A stretch of DNA of 64,000 nt from Podocnemis expansa (lineage: Eukaryota; Chordata; Testudines; Podocnemididae): the NCBI GenBank assembly GCA_007922195.1, contig ML682005.1:34373639-34437638 (forward strand). Reading direction: 5' to 3'. Position numbers and translations under genes: made by a program. Within the stretch, counting starts at the first letter, position 1, and each line of letters starts with the position of its first letter. The notes below the pieces were generated by a model that searched no databases, was not told the DNA's origin, and was given only the letters and a program-made list of their open reading frames with translations. Positions 35,079 to 45,525 of this stretch are shown here, piece by piece.

Positions 35079-35080
35079 AA
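35013..35080 (+). repeat. (GAAA)17 microsatellite
   Basis: An uninterrupted run of GAAA from 35013 to 35080 directly follows the GC-rich repeat and may have grown from its tail. Confidence 0.97.
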
Positions 35081-36744
35081 ATATAACTAAATCTTCATTC
35101 CCAGCTAGCCAAAGCGTTCTCCCTTAGGAAAATCACTGTAGTGTTCTTGTTCAGGAGCCCTTGTGGTAGGCCTACCTTCATCCCCAATCTCTCCCATTTC
35201 AGTATGTATGTATTATACATTTTAGAGCATATATCAAATTTTTGTACACAATTTTCTGTTAAAAAGATTCAGTTTTTGTTTTGGGTCGTTTTCATCCCCA
35301 TTTTTCTTCTTTCCATTTGGTTATTGAAAGAGGAGAGAGGAGAGAAAGGAAGTGGTAAAAAAGGAACAATAATACTGTCTCAAAAATACTCATTTTTGTG
35401 TTCCATTAAACATGATAGATAAACTTCAGAAACTTGAAATCGTTCATGAAAAATTTACAAAATAAGCTATTTTTAATTAAAAACAAATACTATAAATTAT
35501 TCCTGTTTAAAAATCTGTGGAATTAAAATTATCTATATTCTTGCGAATGATTCCTAAAAAGTCTACTGTTTTTCAACCAGGTCCCAAAGAGTTGAAGCCA
35601 GTGGTCTGCATGGGCAATTATTCTAAAAGCACAGAAGTCGATACAGAGTGGTAACCTGGCTATATAATTTTAGGATTATTTTAATTTTTCTGTCACTAGG
35701 TGAGCATTTCCATTTAGAGTTGAATTGTTGTCTAAAACAGCCTCACTTAGGCAATATGTTGCAGCTTAGTGCCAGGAGCAAGAGTGCTTCACAATGTGGT
35801 TGACAGCACTCATGTAGTTTAAAAGACCCAAAGTTCTCCCATCCCACCTGTGGAGAGGCAGTAGCAGCCTATCATTTGCCAGCTTTGTTCCAACCATGTA
35901 GGTAGTGGTTCCATGGACAAAAGGGACTCTCACAACCTCATACCACAGCACAGGACCACAGCATGCTTTACAATTGAGCCATATTACAATTCTACAAATG
36001 CTTTTAGATAAAAGTGGCTAACAAGTATTTTTTGTCCCATTCTATTCATATCCCATAGCCAAAGTTACCTCAATATCTCATCTCCATATTGTAACACCAC
36101 GTTATGACAACATCTAAGAGGTTTTCTCTCTTGTAATGACCTATCTAAGCAGTGCTGTTGCCAACAAAATAGAGTGGCATGCTTGAACTGGGACTTAGGC
36201 ACACCAACACCACATTTCTCACTCATGTTGGTTCAAAAGAAATTGGAACAGACTGTACCACTTTACCTCCTCCGAGTTTGAGGACTAGAATGTCCTGGTC
36301 TTAAGTAAAAGCATTTATTTAAATATGTTAAAAGCATATGTCTATCCTTATTAGATTCACAGCAGTGTAGCTCCCTGAGGGAAACATCTTCATAAAGTCC
36401 ATGAATCTGGGTTGGCATCTTCTGACAGAGGCAATCTGGCTCTCATAAGTTTCATGCAAAACTGTATCCATAGTTCTCACATCAAATGCTGACGTGTTGG
36501 TGGAGTGATCTAATAGCCTGAAGCACTTCGCATGATTACTTGGAAAAGGCAGTCCATACTGAAAATCCAAATGGGGTGAGTAGTCTGATAATTACTGTCA
36601 AAAAGCCTGAGTAAAAAATTCATACATAATAGCACTTTCCCATCCTAGTCTTTGCTGACCTGATTTTCCTCTCATGTACCCATGAATCAGGCACTGTACA
36701 GTGTGTCTACACTTTGTTTTCCATGACTTCATGGTTAATTGCAA
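35081..36744. other. Non-coding AT-rich stretch
   Basis: No recognisable domain, RNA or repeat family. Confidence 0.45.
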
Positions 36745-36746
36745 GA

Positions 36747-36998
36747 ATTTAAGAACAAAAGAAAAGTCATATTGGGTCCATCTAGCCCAGTATCCTGTTT
36801 TCCAACAGTGACTAATGATAGATGGTTGAGAGAGAATGACTAGAACAAAGCAAATACCAAATGATCTTTCCCTTATTGTCCACTTCCCACTTCTAGCTAT
36901 CAGAAGATAGGGGCACCCAGAACATGGGGTGGCATGCCTCACTGTCTTAACTGGTAGTCACTTATGGATCAATCCTTCATGAATTCTAATACAGCTGG
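36747..36998 (-). mobile_element. Old CR1/L3-like LINE fragment
   Basis: Landmarks such as GGGTCCATCTAGCCCAGTAT, GTTTTCCAACAGTG and CCTTCATGAATT follow the order of a reptile LINE repeat of CR1/L3 type. It is strongly diverged, and the orientation is by analogy. Confidence 0.6.
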
Positions 36999-38064
36999 GG
37001 GAACGAAGCAGGCTTCTCAGGTTGCAATGTTCTACCCTCAAAGGTTACATGTACCTTTTTTATTATGCTTCTGTGATGTAATGACTAGCTTGGTGTTTGA
37101 ATCAGGGCTCAGATTTTTGGCTGCAGTCAAGGACCACACAGCACAATTAGTCTAAATTACAGAGGATGCGAGAAGAGGTTGGAAAAGCTGATAGGCATGC
37201 TGGGATTCCCTGGACATGTCTGTGTCATTCAGCCACACCCTGTCAGCAGAGGACTGATTCTCCTGTGGATGATTATTCTGGTTTTATATTTATAAATATT
37301 TTTATAAATATATATATAGTTTTGATTCTCACCAGTTGGTGATGTGGAATGTGAATGGCAGGAAATAAGAGATCTGAGGATGTTTAGAGAACTGGGCGAG
37401 CACTTCCTGGGAAATACCATTACGGCACAATAAGCCTGGGCACATTGCTATCTCCAGTGCTACCATGTTTAGATCTTCGTTTTGATCTAAGTGGGGAATG
37501 CAGTTCGCATTATTATACTGAGGTAAGCCATGTGAGATATGGCAGTCAGAAAAGGGAAGGAGTTACTTATTTTGCTCACAGCCTCACATTATCTGAGTCC
37601 TGTTGTGATGATAATGTGTGTACATATGTGTAAAAGTAATAAGGAAGCTAGTGTTAGCTAGCTAGTGTAGGAGATTATGAAAGAACAAGATAAAACACTA
37701 GTCACTAGCTTTCACTAAACACTGACAAAGTGGTGAGGAAGTGAGGATGCAAATTCCTTCCACACCCAGATACACCACAGTCAGACAGGGTAGTCAAATA
37801 GAAATGGGATTTGTCATGGGGTCCTCTGCAGGTGAGAACATTTAGCCCATGATTTCTCTGCAAGGAATTTTGTGTTCAAAGGACTCCAGAACATCCCTAT
37901 AAATATAAAGAAAAAGTTCCCTTTCTTTGCCATTAGATGTCTCTGTTATACTTGCAAAGCAAAGTCATTACATCATTTCTCAGTTTTTCTGCTTATAGTT
38001 ATTTTCCTCCCTAAAAAAATAACAGTTTGGAGGAAAGAATTCTTGCAATTTTATGGGGATATTT
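36999..38064. other. Non-coding DNA
   Basis: No gene recognised. A short TA-rich tract (TATAAATATTTTTATAAATA near 37287) could form a hairpin. Confidence 0.4.
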
Positions 38065-38145
38065 TAGAATCATAGCGTTAGAAGATATCACAAAGGTCAC
38101 CTAGTATAACTCCTGACCAAGATGCAGGATCTACTTTGTGTAAAC

Positions 38146-38323
38146 CGGTTGTTCTCAGGCTTTTGCAGGTCATGACACACTTGGTGGCATATCACAACCC
38201 TACAGCACACACCAGCCCACCCCCACTAGGTCAAATCCAGTCATCTCCTTGGCTTTCTGTGACACACTTGCTACTGTGTGCTGACACACTAATGTGTCCC
38301 AACACAGTGGTTGAGAACCACTG
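38146..38323. mobile_element. hAT MITE, CAGTGGTTCTCA ends
   Basis: The left terminus CGGTTGTTCTCAGG and right terminus GGTTGAGAACCACTG are inverted copies. The flanks GTGTAAAC and ATCTAAAC match at 6 of 8 positions. The interior (GGTCATGACACACTTGGTGG) matches the element at 58513-58688 in the opposite orientation, so the two are one family. Confidence 0.8.
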
Positions 38324-38445
38324 ATCTAAACCATCCAAAATAGCCTTCTTTCAAAAACCTCCAATGAAGGAGCTTCCACAACTTCTGTAGGCAGACAATT
38401 CCATTGTCGTACTGTACTAAAGTAAATGTCTTCCAATATAGTAAA

Positions 38446-38971
38446 CAGGGGTTAAAGTATAATTTGGTTAGCCCCAGAATCCTCCTGCACAGGTAGGACC
38501 TCCTCCAACATGGGTGGGCCCCCCAATACCTATCCCCAGACCCCACCCCCTGCCCCACAACCCATCCCCAGACAGACACCCACCCACACACAGAGCCACC
38601 CCCAGACACCCACACACACAGTACCCCCACCCACAAACCCCCTAGCAGCCCCACCCAAGCCCTTACCTTGGCTGTTTGCATGCTGACTGATGGCCTGAAA
38701 GCTGTTTCCAGCCCCAAGCTGCACCACCCTGCAAGGGGGAGATTCAGAAACTCCCAGCCTGCTGCAGCTCTCTGCCTGGGTGTAAGGTGGAATCGGGTTT
38801 AAGGTGGACCCACCAGAACTCTGCGTTCCAGCTGCTTGTGCTATTTGTAGGGGGGATCAGAACCCATTTTGGTGCCTTCCTCTATTTTTAGGGGCACCAG
38901 AACACTGCCCGCCTAAAAATAGAGGGGCCCAGAACCATGTCCCGGTGCATTCCCCCTTACTTTAACCCCTG
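38446..38971. mobile_element. Non-autonomous DNA transposon with perfect 14-bp TIR and C-rich core
   Basis: CAGGGGTTAAAGTA at 38446 is exactly repeated as TACTTTAACCCCTG at 38958-38971. The centre contains a C/A-rich low-complexity tract (CACCCACACACAGAG, CCACACACACAGTACCCCC). The CAG...CTG ends suggest hAT, but the flanking 8-mers do not match convincingly. It interrupts the old CR1 copy. Confidence 0.75.
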
Positions 38972-39568
38972 CCTTCAAAATAATCCATCCTAAATGTCTT
39001 CTGCCCACTCATTCTATTAGAGAGTCAGTCAATGTGAGGTCAGGAAAGCAATTGAACAAAACGTCAACTCTAAGCAAACCTCTCCACAAGATTTTCATTG
39101 TTTCATGTCTTAATTCGTAAACTTTAAGCCAGAAGGGACCATCATGATTAACCAGTCTGATCTCTTGCACATTACAAGTCACACAGAACCTCCCTTGCAC
39201 CTCTTTGTAATAAGCCCTTAATTCTGGCTGAGTTATGACATCTTCATATCTTGATTTAAGACTTAAAATTAAATAGAAGCCACCATTTGATCCAAGTCAA
39301 TCAGCAAATGATCTGTGCTGTACACTGCCGAGGAAAGCAAAAACTTTTTAGGGTCTCTGCCATCTGCCATGAGGGAAAATTGCTTCCTGACCATGTGGCA
39401 AGATCCACCTGTCAGGCAGCTGGGAAAGAATTCTCTGAAATAACTCAGAACTCTCACCATCTGGTTATTGAAGATATTTGCTAACAGCAATGATGAAAAG
39501 GTCATTACAGGCAGTTTCATGAGGTCATCTCCACCATAAATTTATTAACCTCAGTGTCAAAACAAGTT

Positions 39569-39764
39569 TCAAAGGGGCAGCTGTGTTAGTTTAGTTCAGT
39601 AAAACAAACAAGGAGTCCTGTGGCTCTTAAAGACTAACAAATATATTTATTACATGAGTTTTCATGGGAGAAAATCCCTGATAAAGTGGGATTTTCTCCC
39701 ACAAAAGCTCATGCAATAAATAAATTTGTTAGTCTTTAAGAGCCACAGGACTCCTTATTGTGTT
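39569..39764 (+). mobile_element. Fold-back SINE-like repeat with 10-bp TSD
   Basis: The head TCAAAGGGGCAGCTGTG is followed by an arm of about 75 bp (GGAGTCCTGTGGCTC...GACTAACAAATATATTTATT...GGGAGAAAATCCC). A short centre follows, then the same arm inverted (GGGATTTTCTCCCAC...AAATTTGTTAGTC...GCCACAGGACTCC). The inverted arm lacks the head. The 10-mer AAAACAAGTT flanks it at 39559-39568 and 39765-39774. An RNA of this unit would fold into a long hairpin. Confidence 0.8.
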
Positions 39765-39805
39765 AAAACAAGTTGGGGTGATGATGGTGTTTTGGGGTTT
39801 TTTTT

Positions 39806-40081
39806 GGCTATGTCTACACTAGAAGCTTAAGTCAACTTAAGCAACTCCATGGCCACATTTGGAGTTCATTAAGTCAACTTAAGCACCTGCCTAAGTCAAC
39901 TTAACTCTAACCCTTAAAGTTGACTTTAAAACTTTAAGTCAACTTTAAGTGGGTCCCCTAGCTTAAGTCAACTTTATAAAGTCAACTTAAACAAATGGGG
40001 ACTCTCTAAGTCGACTTAAAGTTGACTTTAATTCAACCTTGTTAAGTAAACTTAACTGGGCCCTCTAATGTAGACATAGCC
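39806..40081. mobile_element. 3-bp-TSD element filled with TTAAGTCAACTTAA words
   Basis: The ends are GGCTATGTCTACACT and ...TGTAGACATAGCC, flanked by TTT on both sides (39803-39805, 40082-40084). In 276 bp I count six GTCAAC, two GTTGAC and one intact GTCGAC, almost all within AAGT..ACTT. It has no coding potential. The T-rich flank weakens the target duplication as evidence on its own. Confidence 0.85.
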
Positions 40082-40590
40082 TTTGGTGGTTGTTTATGGT
40101 TTTGGGAGGTGGGATTTTCCCCCCTTATTCCCCTGGGAAGTCTGTTCCAGAACGTCACTCCTCAGATGGTTAGAAATCTTCATCTAATATCAAATCTAAA
40201 TTTATCGATGGACAACTTATATCTGTTAGTTATTGTGCCAACATAGAGATCAATCATGTCCCCCCATAGTCTTCATTTTGTTAGGCTAAAACAAACCAAA
40301 ATTCTCTATTCCTCTGTTAATCCTAGTAGCCTTTCTCCACCAGTTCTAGTTTGAATTCATCTTTCTTAAACAAATAAGACCCGAGTTGCCTACAATATTC
40401 CATTTCGGGTCTCACCATGCCTTGTATGATGGCAATAATACTTTTCTATCTCTGTAAGGAAACACCTGACCTGATGAATTTTAGGCCTTACATTAACTTT
40501 TTTGATGGCCACATCACAGCGGTGACTTAAAATCATCCTCGTGTGAGTCTAAGTCTCTATTCAATTATCCTTGTCCAGAAGCTGTAATCT

Positions 40591-41740
40591 ATTCTATTCT
40601 GTCCAGCTTAGCTTCTTACCTTGTGACCATTACCATTGTATCAGCACAGTGGAGAAAACTGCATAAACTACATGCTCAAAGCAGGTGGTAAAATCAGAGT
40701 TTGTATCTCTTCAGTGACAGCTTTTACTGAGCTTATGAGAATTAAGCTTTCTATGGACTGTGGAAGCATGTTGGTTAGAGATCCCACAGTACTAACCAGA
40801 ATGACTCCTGGTTACTAGATGCACTCATGCTGATCCATGGTAGAACATTGCGGCACCACTGTTTATCAGTGGGACCACAGCATCCCTTGGAAGGCAGCAC
40901 CACTTTGATCATAGTGAGCTGGATGACTGTAAATCCCAGCAAAAGGCTAATACAGTTCTTTGTACTTCTATAGTATTTACCATACAAATGATCTCAAGGT
41001 ACACACTGTTGTTTCCGGGATACAGAAAATAGAGTTCGGACCACCTGGCTCCTAGCTCTGTGCTTAACTAGCACCATGCTGCATCTTGTACTGTAACACA
41101 GACCCTGCTCCTACTGTTCTGCAAAGGGACATTACTGTGACTACAGTATATAGACAGCTTGGTTCTAAACCTTTGCCTCATAGGCATATCAACATGTGTG
41201 ATCAAGTAGTTGAACAGGAATACATAACAGAATTCAAACAGCATTGACACAAGGACAGAAACTGGCTACTGAAGATGTCCGTATAGCCTGAGGTTTATGG
41301 GAGGTACTGGAATACATGCATAACAGTTGCCAAAGGCAGATAGTTGCCAGTCTGTCATGTAAAAACAGCTGACAGCCTAAACAACAGGCACCCACAAAGC
41401 AAATATTATCAAACATACAGTTGGTTCCTAATTTACTACTGAATAACATCAATGGGTCCAGCTCCATGTGATTGTGCATGTCATTAATCCTGTAACACAG
41501 GTAACAGGTAGATGGGGGAGCATGGATGAACCGACTTTTTTGTATCGTTTTTGACTGGCCTCATAAGACTCCTGGAGAAAGGTGAAAAATGTAAATAACA
41601 TCTTACTACTTTCCTGACTAAATTATTTTTTTTCTTCCTTTAAACTCCTGCTGGCGCTGCTAGGCTCCACAGATCTTGAAGAGCAACGAGATTCTGTGTC
41701 TTGCTCACATATCATCATTAGAATTTTTAATGATCTTTTG
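40591..41740. other. Non-coding DNA
   Basis: No gene or repeat recognised. Short frames near 40636-41479 have no domains. Confidence 0.4.
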
Positions 41741-41748
41741 ATTGAGAG

Positions 41749-42292
41749 CAAAGCCAGCGAGGCACTGGCTCAGGGCACTAGAACCTAGGGGTGCCACTTT
41801 GGCATGCAGCACTCTTACTCTGGGCCAGCTCGCCCCACTCCCAGGGTGGGAAACAGCTGGCCCAGGGGTGGAGCAGGTCATCCCAGAGGCCACGCTTTGC
41901 TCTCTCACCTGTGCCCCCCCAGGCTGTTCTTCCCTAGGGGTGGGGAGGGGCAGCCCAGAGGTGGTATTGGAGAGCAGAGACCAGCCCCCAAACAGCCTGC
42001 CCCACTCGCAGGGAGGGGAAGACCCGCTCCAGGGGTGAACTCTGTTCTCTTGCCCGGCCCATTGGCTGGATCTCCCTACCCCCAGGGACAAACAGCCAGT
42101 CCAGGGGAGGGGCAGAAGAGCAGAGCCCAGCCTCTGGGCTGGCCCACTCCGCCCCTGGGCTGGCTGTTTCCTGCCCTGGGGGTGGCGTGAGCTGGCCCAG
42201 AGCAGAGGCCTAGTTCTGCCCCCCTGATGTGGGACAGGGAGCACCAAAGCAAAAGCCAGCTCAGGGCACCACAGCCCCTTGAGCCAGCCCTG
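41749..42292. mobile_element. GC-rich non-autonomous hAT-like element
   Basis: The flanks ATTGAGAG (41741-41748) and ATTGAGAA (42293-42300) match at 7 of 8 positions. The termini CAAAGCCAGC and, inverted, CAGGGCTGGC differ only by transitions. The 544-bp interior is GC-rich and contains repeated CTGGCCCACTC / CCAGCTCG units in both orientations, which produce overlapping frames of 98-180 codons on both strands. None has a recognised domain. Confidence 0.75.
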
Positions 42293-42300
42293 ATTGAGAA

Positions 42301-44382
42301 GTTCTTATTTGTAGCGATGCAGGAGCCATCAACACCCACCTTCATTCCCACAAGCCAGGCTGAGTTTTCAAGCACTGGCAGTTAGAAAAGGAATTCTGCT
42401 GCTTATAAATAGAGCAGATTTCATCCAAACATCATGGAAAAACAACAAACATGAACCTCAAAGACATTTTAGAAAAATCACTTTTCAGACCACACTTCAA
42501 TATTAACTAAATACATTTTTATGTTAAAAAAGAACAGCTTAACATACCATCTGTTACTTTTAATAGCAAATGAGCAACATGTTGCAGTTAATACTGTTGA
42601 TGTAGAATATGAGAGATGTTAAAAAACTCGATGCGAGATATAAGCATGCTCCAAAACATGAATAATTTTTCCCAGCTAGCTGTTCTTGGATGATAAGAGA
42701 ATTACAGAATTACAGAATTTTAACAAAACATGTGCCAGTGGAACGTAAACTCACCCCTCCTCATTGACCCACACATTGAGTGGATATACATTTTCTAACT
42801 ACGGTACATAAATCATGATAGATATTTTTCATCCTTACCTTAATATCTTACAGAAGAAACGGGTTGGTTGGTTGGTTGATCTTTCCAAACATATCATGGT
42901 CTGATAGTAGGAATGACATTGTCACCACTGATTATATCCTTCCATCCATACCCACACAAGAGATAGCAACATTGTTCAAATATTTCCTTGAGCAGAAAGA
43001 TGTTCTGGAACAACAATATTTGTTAAAGTTTAAGTTTCTCAAACTTAGGCACCAAACCCGTAAACTCTCACACATAGGTTGAACTTTATTCAAGCAGCTA
43101 GGCCTATTAGTTACTAAGTAAAAAAATCTGTGTATAAGCATTTGAAGAATAAGGGCTTCATTCTGATTCTGCCAATTATCTCATGTTATTACATGTTGTC
43201 TAGCAAATGTGTTGATTAACCTGTTGGGACACATGTGAAGCCTGTGCAACTTAAACTTCAACTTCTTGTCTGCTCCCCCAGATTTGGTGCTGAATTACAT
43301 GGGAGTATATTTGTGTCACAAGAATTTTTTTTCCTCTTCAGCCCAGCATTTTATATTTAAATTATTGTAGAACATGAGTCTGTAAATATTCATATATACA
43401 TAATTTGTATACTATGATTAAGTCAATTGGAGTACACACAGTATGCACATTTAAGTGTGTTCACAAGTCTTTGCATGATCAGGCTACTGTTTAGGGAGCT
43501 TGTTTTCATTGTTTTTTCTTGTTGAGAATTCTTTAGCTTTTGTTCCTGGCTATTATCCTATAAAGTGTCCTTCCTTATAATAAAACATAATAAAGAGTTC
43601 TGGGGGTTTACTGTAATAAATAAATTTGATCATGCAGGTGGTAAAAGGTGACAATATGCTTATTTGTAATTTTGTTTAATATTTAGCAAAAACACTAAAC
43701 ACTGTAGATAATTTGTTTATTGTATTATTTGAAATAATTATGTACAGAAAGTTAATATTCTATTGTTTCACCCTGTGCAGTTTTCAGTAGAGATCCAAAG
43801 ACTAGCTCAGCACAGAATTTGGGTCATTATGCTACAGTATTCATCATTTGTTATAACCCTAATCAAAAGACAGATGGCTAAATTGTAGTCTTTTATCCCT
43901 TTGCAAATCTGCTGAAGCCAACCCAATAGTATGGGTGTAAATCAAAAGATCAGATTACTTATAATCAAAATTGCTGGAAGAATTGCCAGAAACAAAGTAA
44001 CTTTGAAGTTACTTGGAATGTACATTCCAACTGAAAAACAGTGGGTGGAATTCAGAAATGCTGTATAAGATGATGTATGTCAGACCCCATTATGCTCAAC
44101 TACCCTTTGACTTGCTCTGTCAATGTAGGTGTAACTAATTAATCAAGTAGAATGATAGAAAATGTAAAGAGGTGTACTTTAGATTGAGGCATGATGTTAC
44201 ACCAGTTAAATTTGCTTACACCTCCGTGGTCTAATTTATATCCTCCACCACAATTTTCTATTTGGCCCACTAATTAAATCATAAATTGCACAGAAATAGA
44301 TCTATAGTGCAAGTCATTTCTTTCTGAAGCTTTGGATACATTTATTTCATGTACTAGATCCTCAGTTTCCACCCTTCAACTA
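42301..44382. other. AT-rich DNA without recognised gene
   Basis: Only a short GGTT tract (42861-42878) and chance frames are seen. Confidence 0.45.
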
Positions 44383-44470
44383 TTTCATAGAATCATAGAA
44401 CTGGAGAGGACCAAGAGGTCATCGAGTCCAGTTGCCTGCATCAATGGCAGGACCAAATACCATCTCTGAC
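44383..44470 (-). mobile_element. Short old CR1 3' fragment
   Basis: TTTCATAGAATCATAGAACTGG and AGGTCATCGAGTCCAG match the CR1 3' end, after which similarity fades. Confidence 0.7.
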
Positions 44471-44504
44471 AGGTGTTTGTGTAACACATATGCCTGGGAA
44501 CTGT

Positions 44505-44728
44505 CTTTTTAAGAAGTCTTGTGGCACTTTTAAAGACCAACAAATTTATTTATCACACAGGCTTTTGTGGGAGAAAATTCCACTTTCTCAGATGCTTTGA
44601 AGAAGCAAGATTTTCTCCCACAAAATCTCATGCACTAAATAAATTTGTTAGTCTTTAAAAGAGCCACAGGACTCCTCTTTTTTTTTTTTCTTCCTGAACT
44701 AGACTAACATGGCTACTCCTTTGGAACT
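44505..44728 (-). mobile_element. Fold-back SINE-like repeat, minus strand
   Basis: Read on the minus strand it has the head (CCAAAGGAGTAGCCATG), an A-rich linker, the arm (GGACTCCTG on the plus strand, TTAGTCTTTAAAAGAGCCAC), a centre with two GGGAGAAAAT-type motifs in inverted order, and the inverted arm without head. This is the same order as at 39569-39764. Both sides carry GGAACT, a possible partial target duplication. Confidence 0.7.
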
Positions 44729-44866
44729 TGCCTCATTAAGGGATGTCTTGGGCCTGGTTTGCTGCTGCTAGGCAGATTTAGCTGCCCAGGGCCAGAAGTT
44801 TCTGGAAACTGAGTGTGGCAGCTATGCTCCAGAAGGTTGCCTGCTACTGCGGTGGTCAGACACCAG

Positions 44867-45473
44867 GGGTAGGTCTACATTAGGGACTTAAGTCAACTTA
44901 AACTATCTTAAATTGACTTAAGCAACACCAAACCTATATTTAGAATTTATTAAATTGATTTAAGCATTTGCTTAAGGCTTGTAGCCTGTGAAATTGACTA
45001 GGATCCACCCTAGCTGCTTGCCCACAGCAGCAAGGGGCTCAGAGCCAGATTGGTCTCCCAGCCCTTCTCCATTGGCAGTGGGAGCCAGCTCCAAGTCCCC
45101 ACTGCCTGCAATGGGGGGTGGGATCCCAGTTGGGCTCCCAGCCCCTGCCACTTGCCATGAGGGCCTGGGAGCCTGATCAGGCTCCCAGCCTCTCTCCATG
45201 GTGGGCAGGAGCCAGCGCCCAACCCCCTGCCTTCTGCTGCAAGGTGCTGGGAGCCAGATCTGGTTCCCAGCCACTTGCTGGCAGCAGCTGGGGCCAGATC
45301 AGCCCTGGAGCTGGATCACACTCCCAGAACCTGAGCAGGACCAGAGGGTGGGGCAGGGGACAGGGCAGCCTGGGTATATCTGCACTGTGTCCAGTGAAGA
45401 CATACCCTGAAGTCAATTTAAGAAGGTAAAGTTGACTTCCAAGGGCATCCTCCCCCCAGGTGTAGACATAGCC
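44867..45473. mobile_element. Expanded 3-bp-TSD element, degenerate GTCAAC type
   Basis: The left end GGGTAGGTCTACATT and right end GGTGTAGACATAGCC are flanked by CAG on both sides (44864-44866, 45474-45476). Decayed TTAAGTCAACTTAA words occur near both ends. The centre is GC-rich with recurring GGGAGCCAGAT / GGCTCCCAGCC blocks of about 45-60 bp, which create frames of 60-115 codons on both strands. Confidence 0.75.
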
Positions 45474-45525
45474 CAGGCGAACAGCAGCTATAGGAGTTGG
45501 GGTGAGAAAAATCCATGTGCTCAAT

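Larger units (their letters stand above)
38065..39020 (-). mobile_element. Old CR1 copy split by two hAT-like insertions
   Basis: AGAATCATAGCGTTAGAAG at 38066 is the CR1 3' end. CR1-like text continues at 38324-38445 (CTTTCAAAAACCTCC..., GGAGCTTCCACAACTTC) and resumes at about 38972 (ATAATCCATCCTAAATGTC). The gaps are the elements at 38146-38323 and 38446-38971, which are therefore younger. Confidence 0.7.
39105..40590 (-). mobile_element. Old CR1/L3 copy split by two insertions
   Basis: CR1-type sequence runs from AAGCCAGAAGGGACCATCAT (near 39127) through GGGTCTCTGCCATCTGCC to about 39558. It resumes after 40085 with TGTTCCAGAACGTCACTCC, then CAATATTCCATTTCGGGTC and so on to about 40590. 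The fold-back repeat (39569-39764) and a 3-bp-TSD element (39806-40081) lie between. It is too diverged for readable reverse transcriptase. Confidence 0.7.

Noticed and set aside
41705..42247. 180-codon minus-strand frame
   Set aside because: It lies fully inside a TSD-flanked hAT-like element, and the plus strand has similar frames made of the same repeated units.
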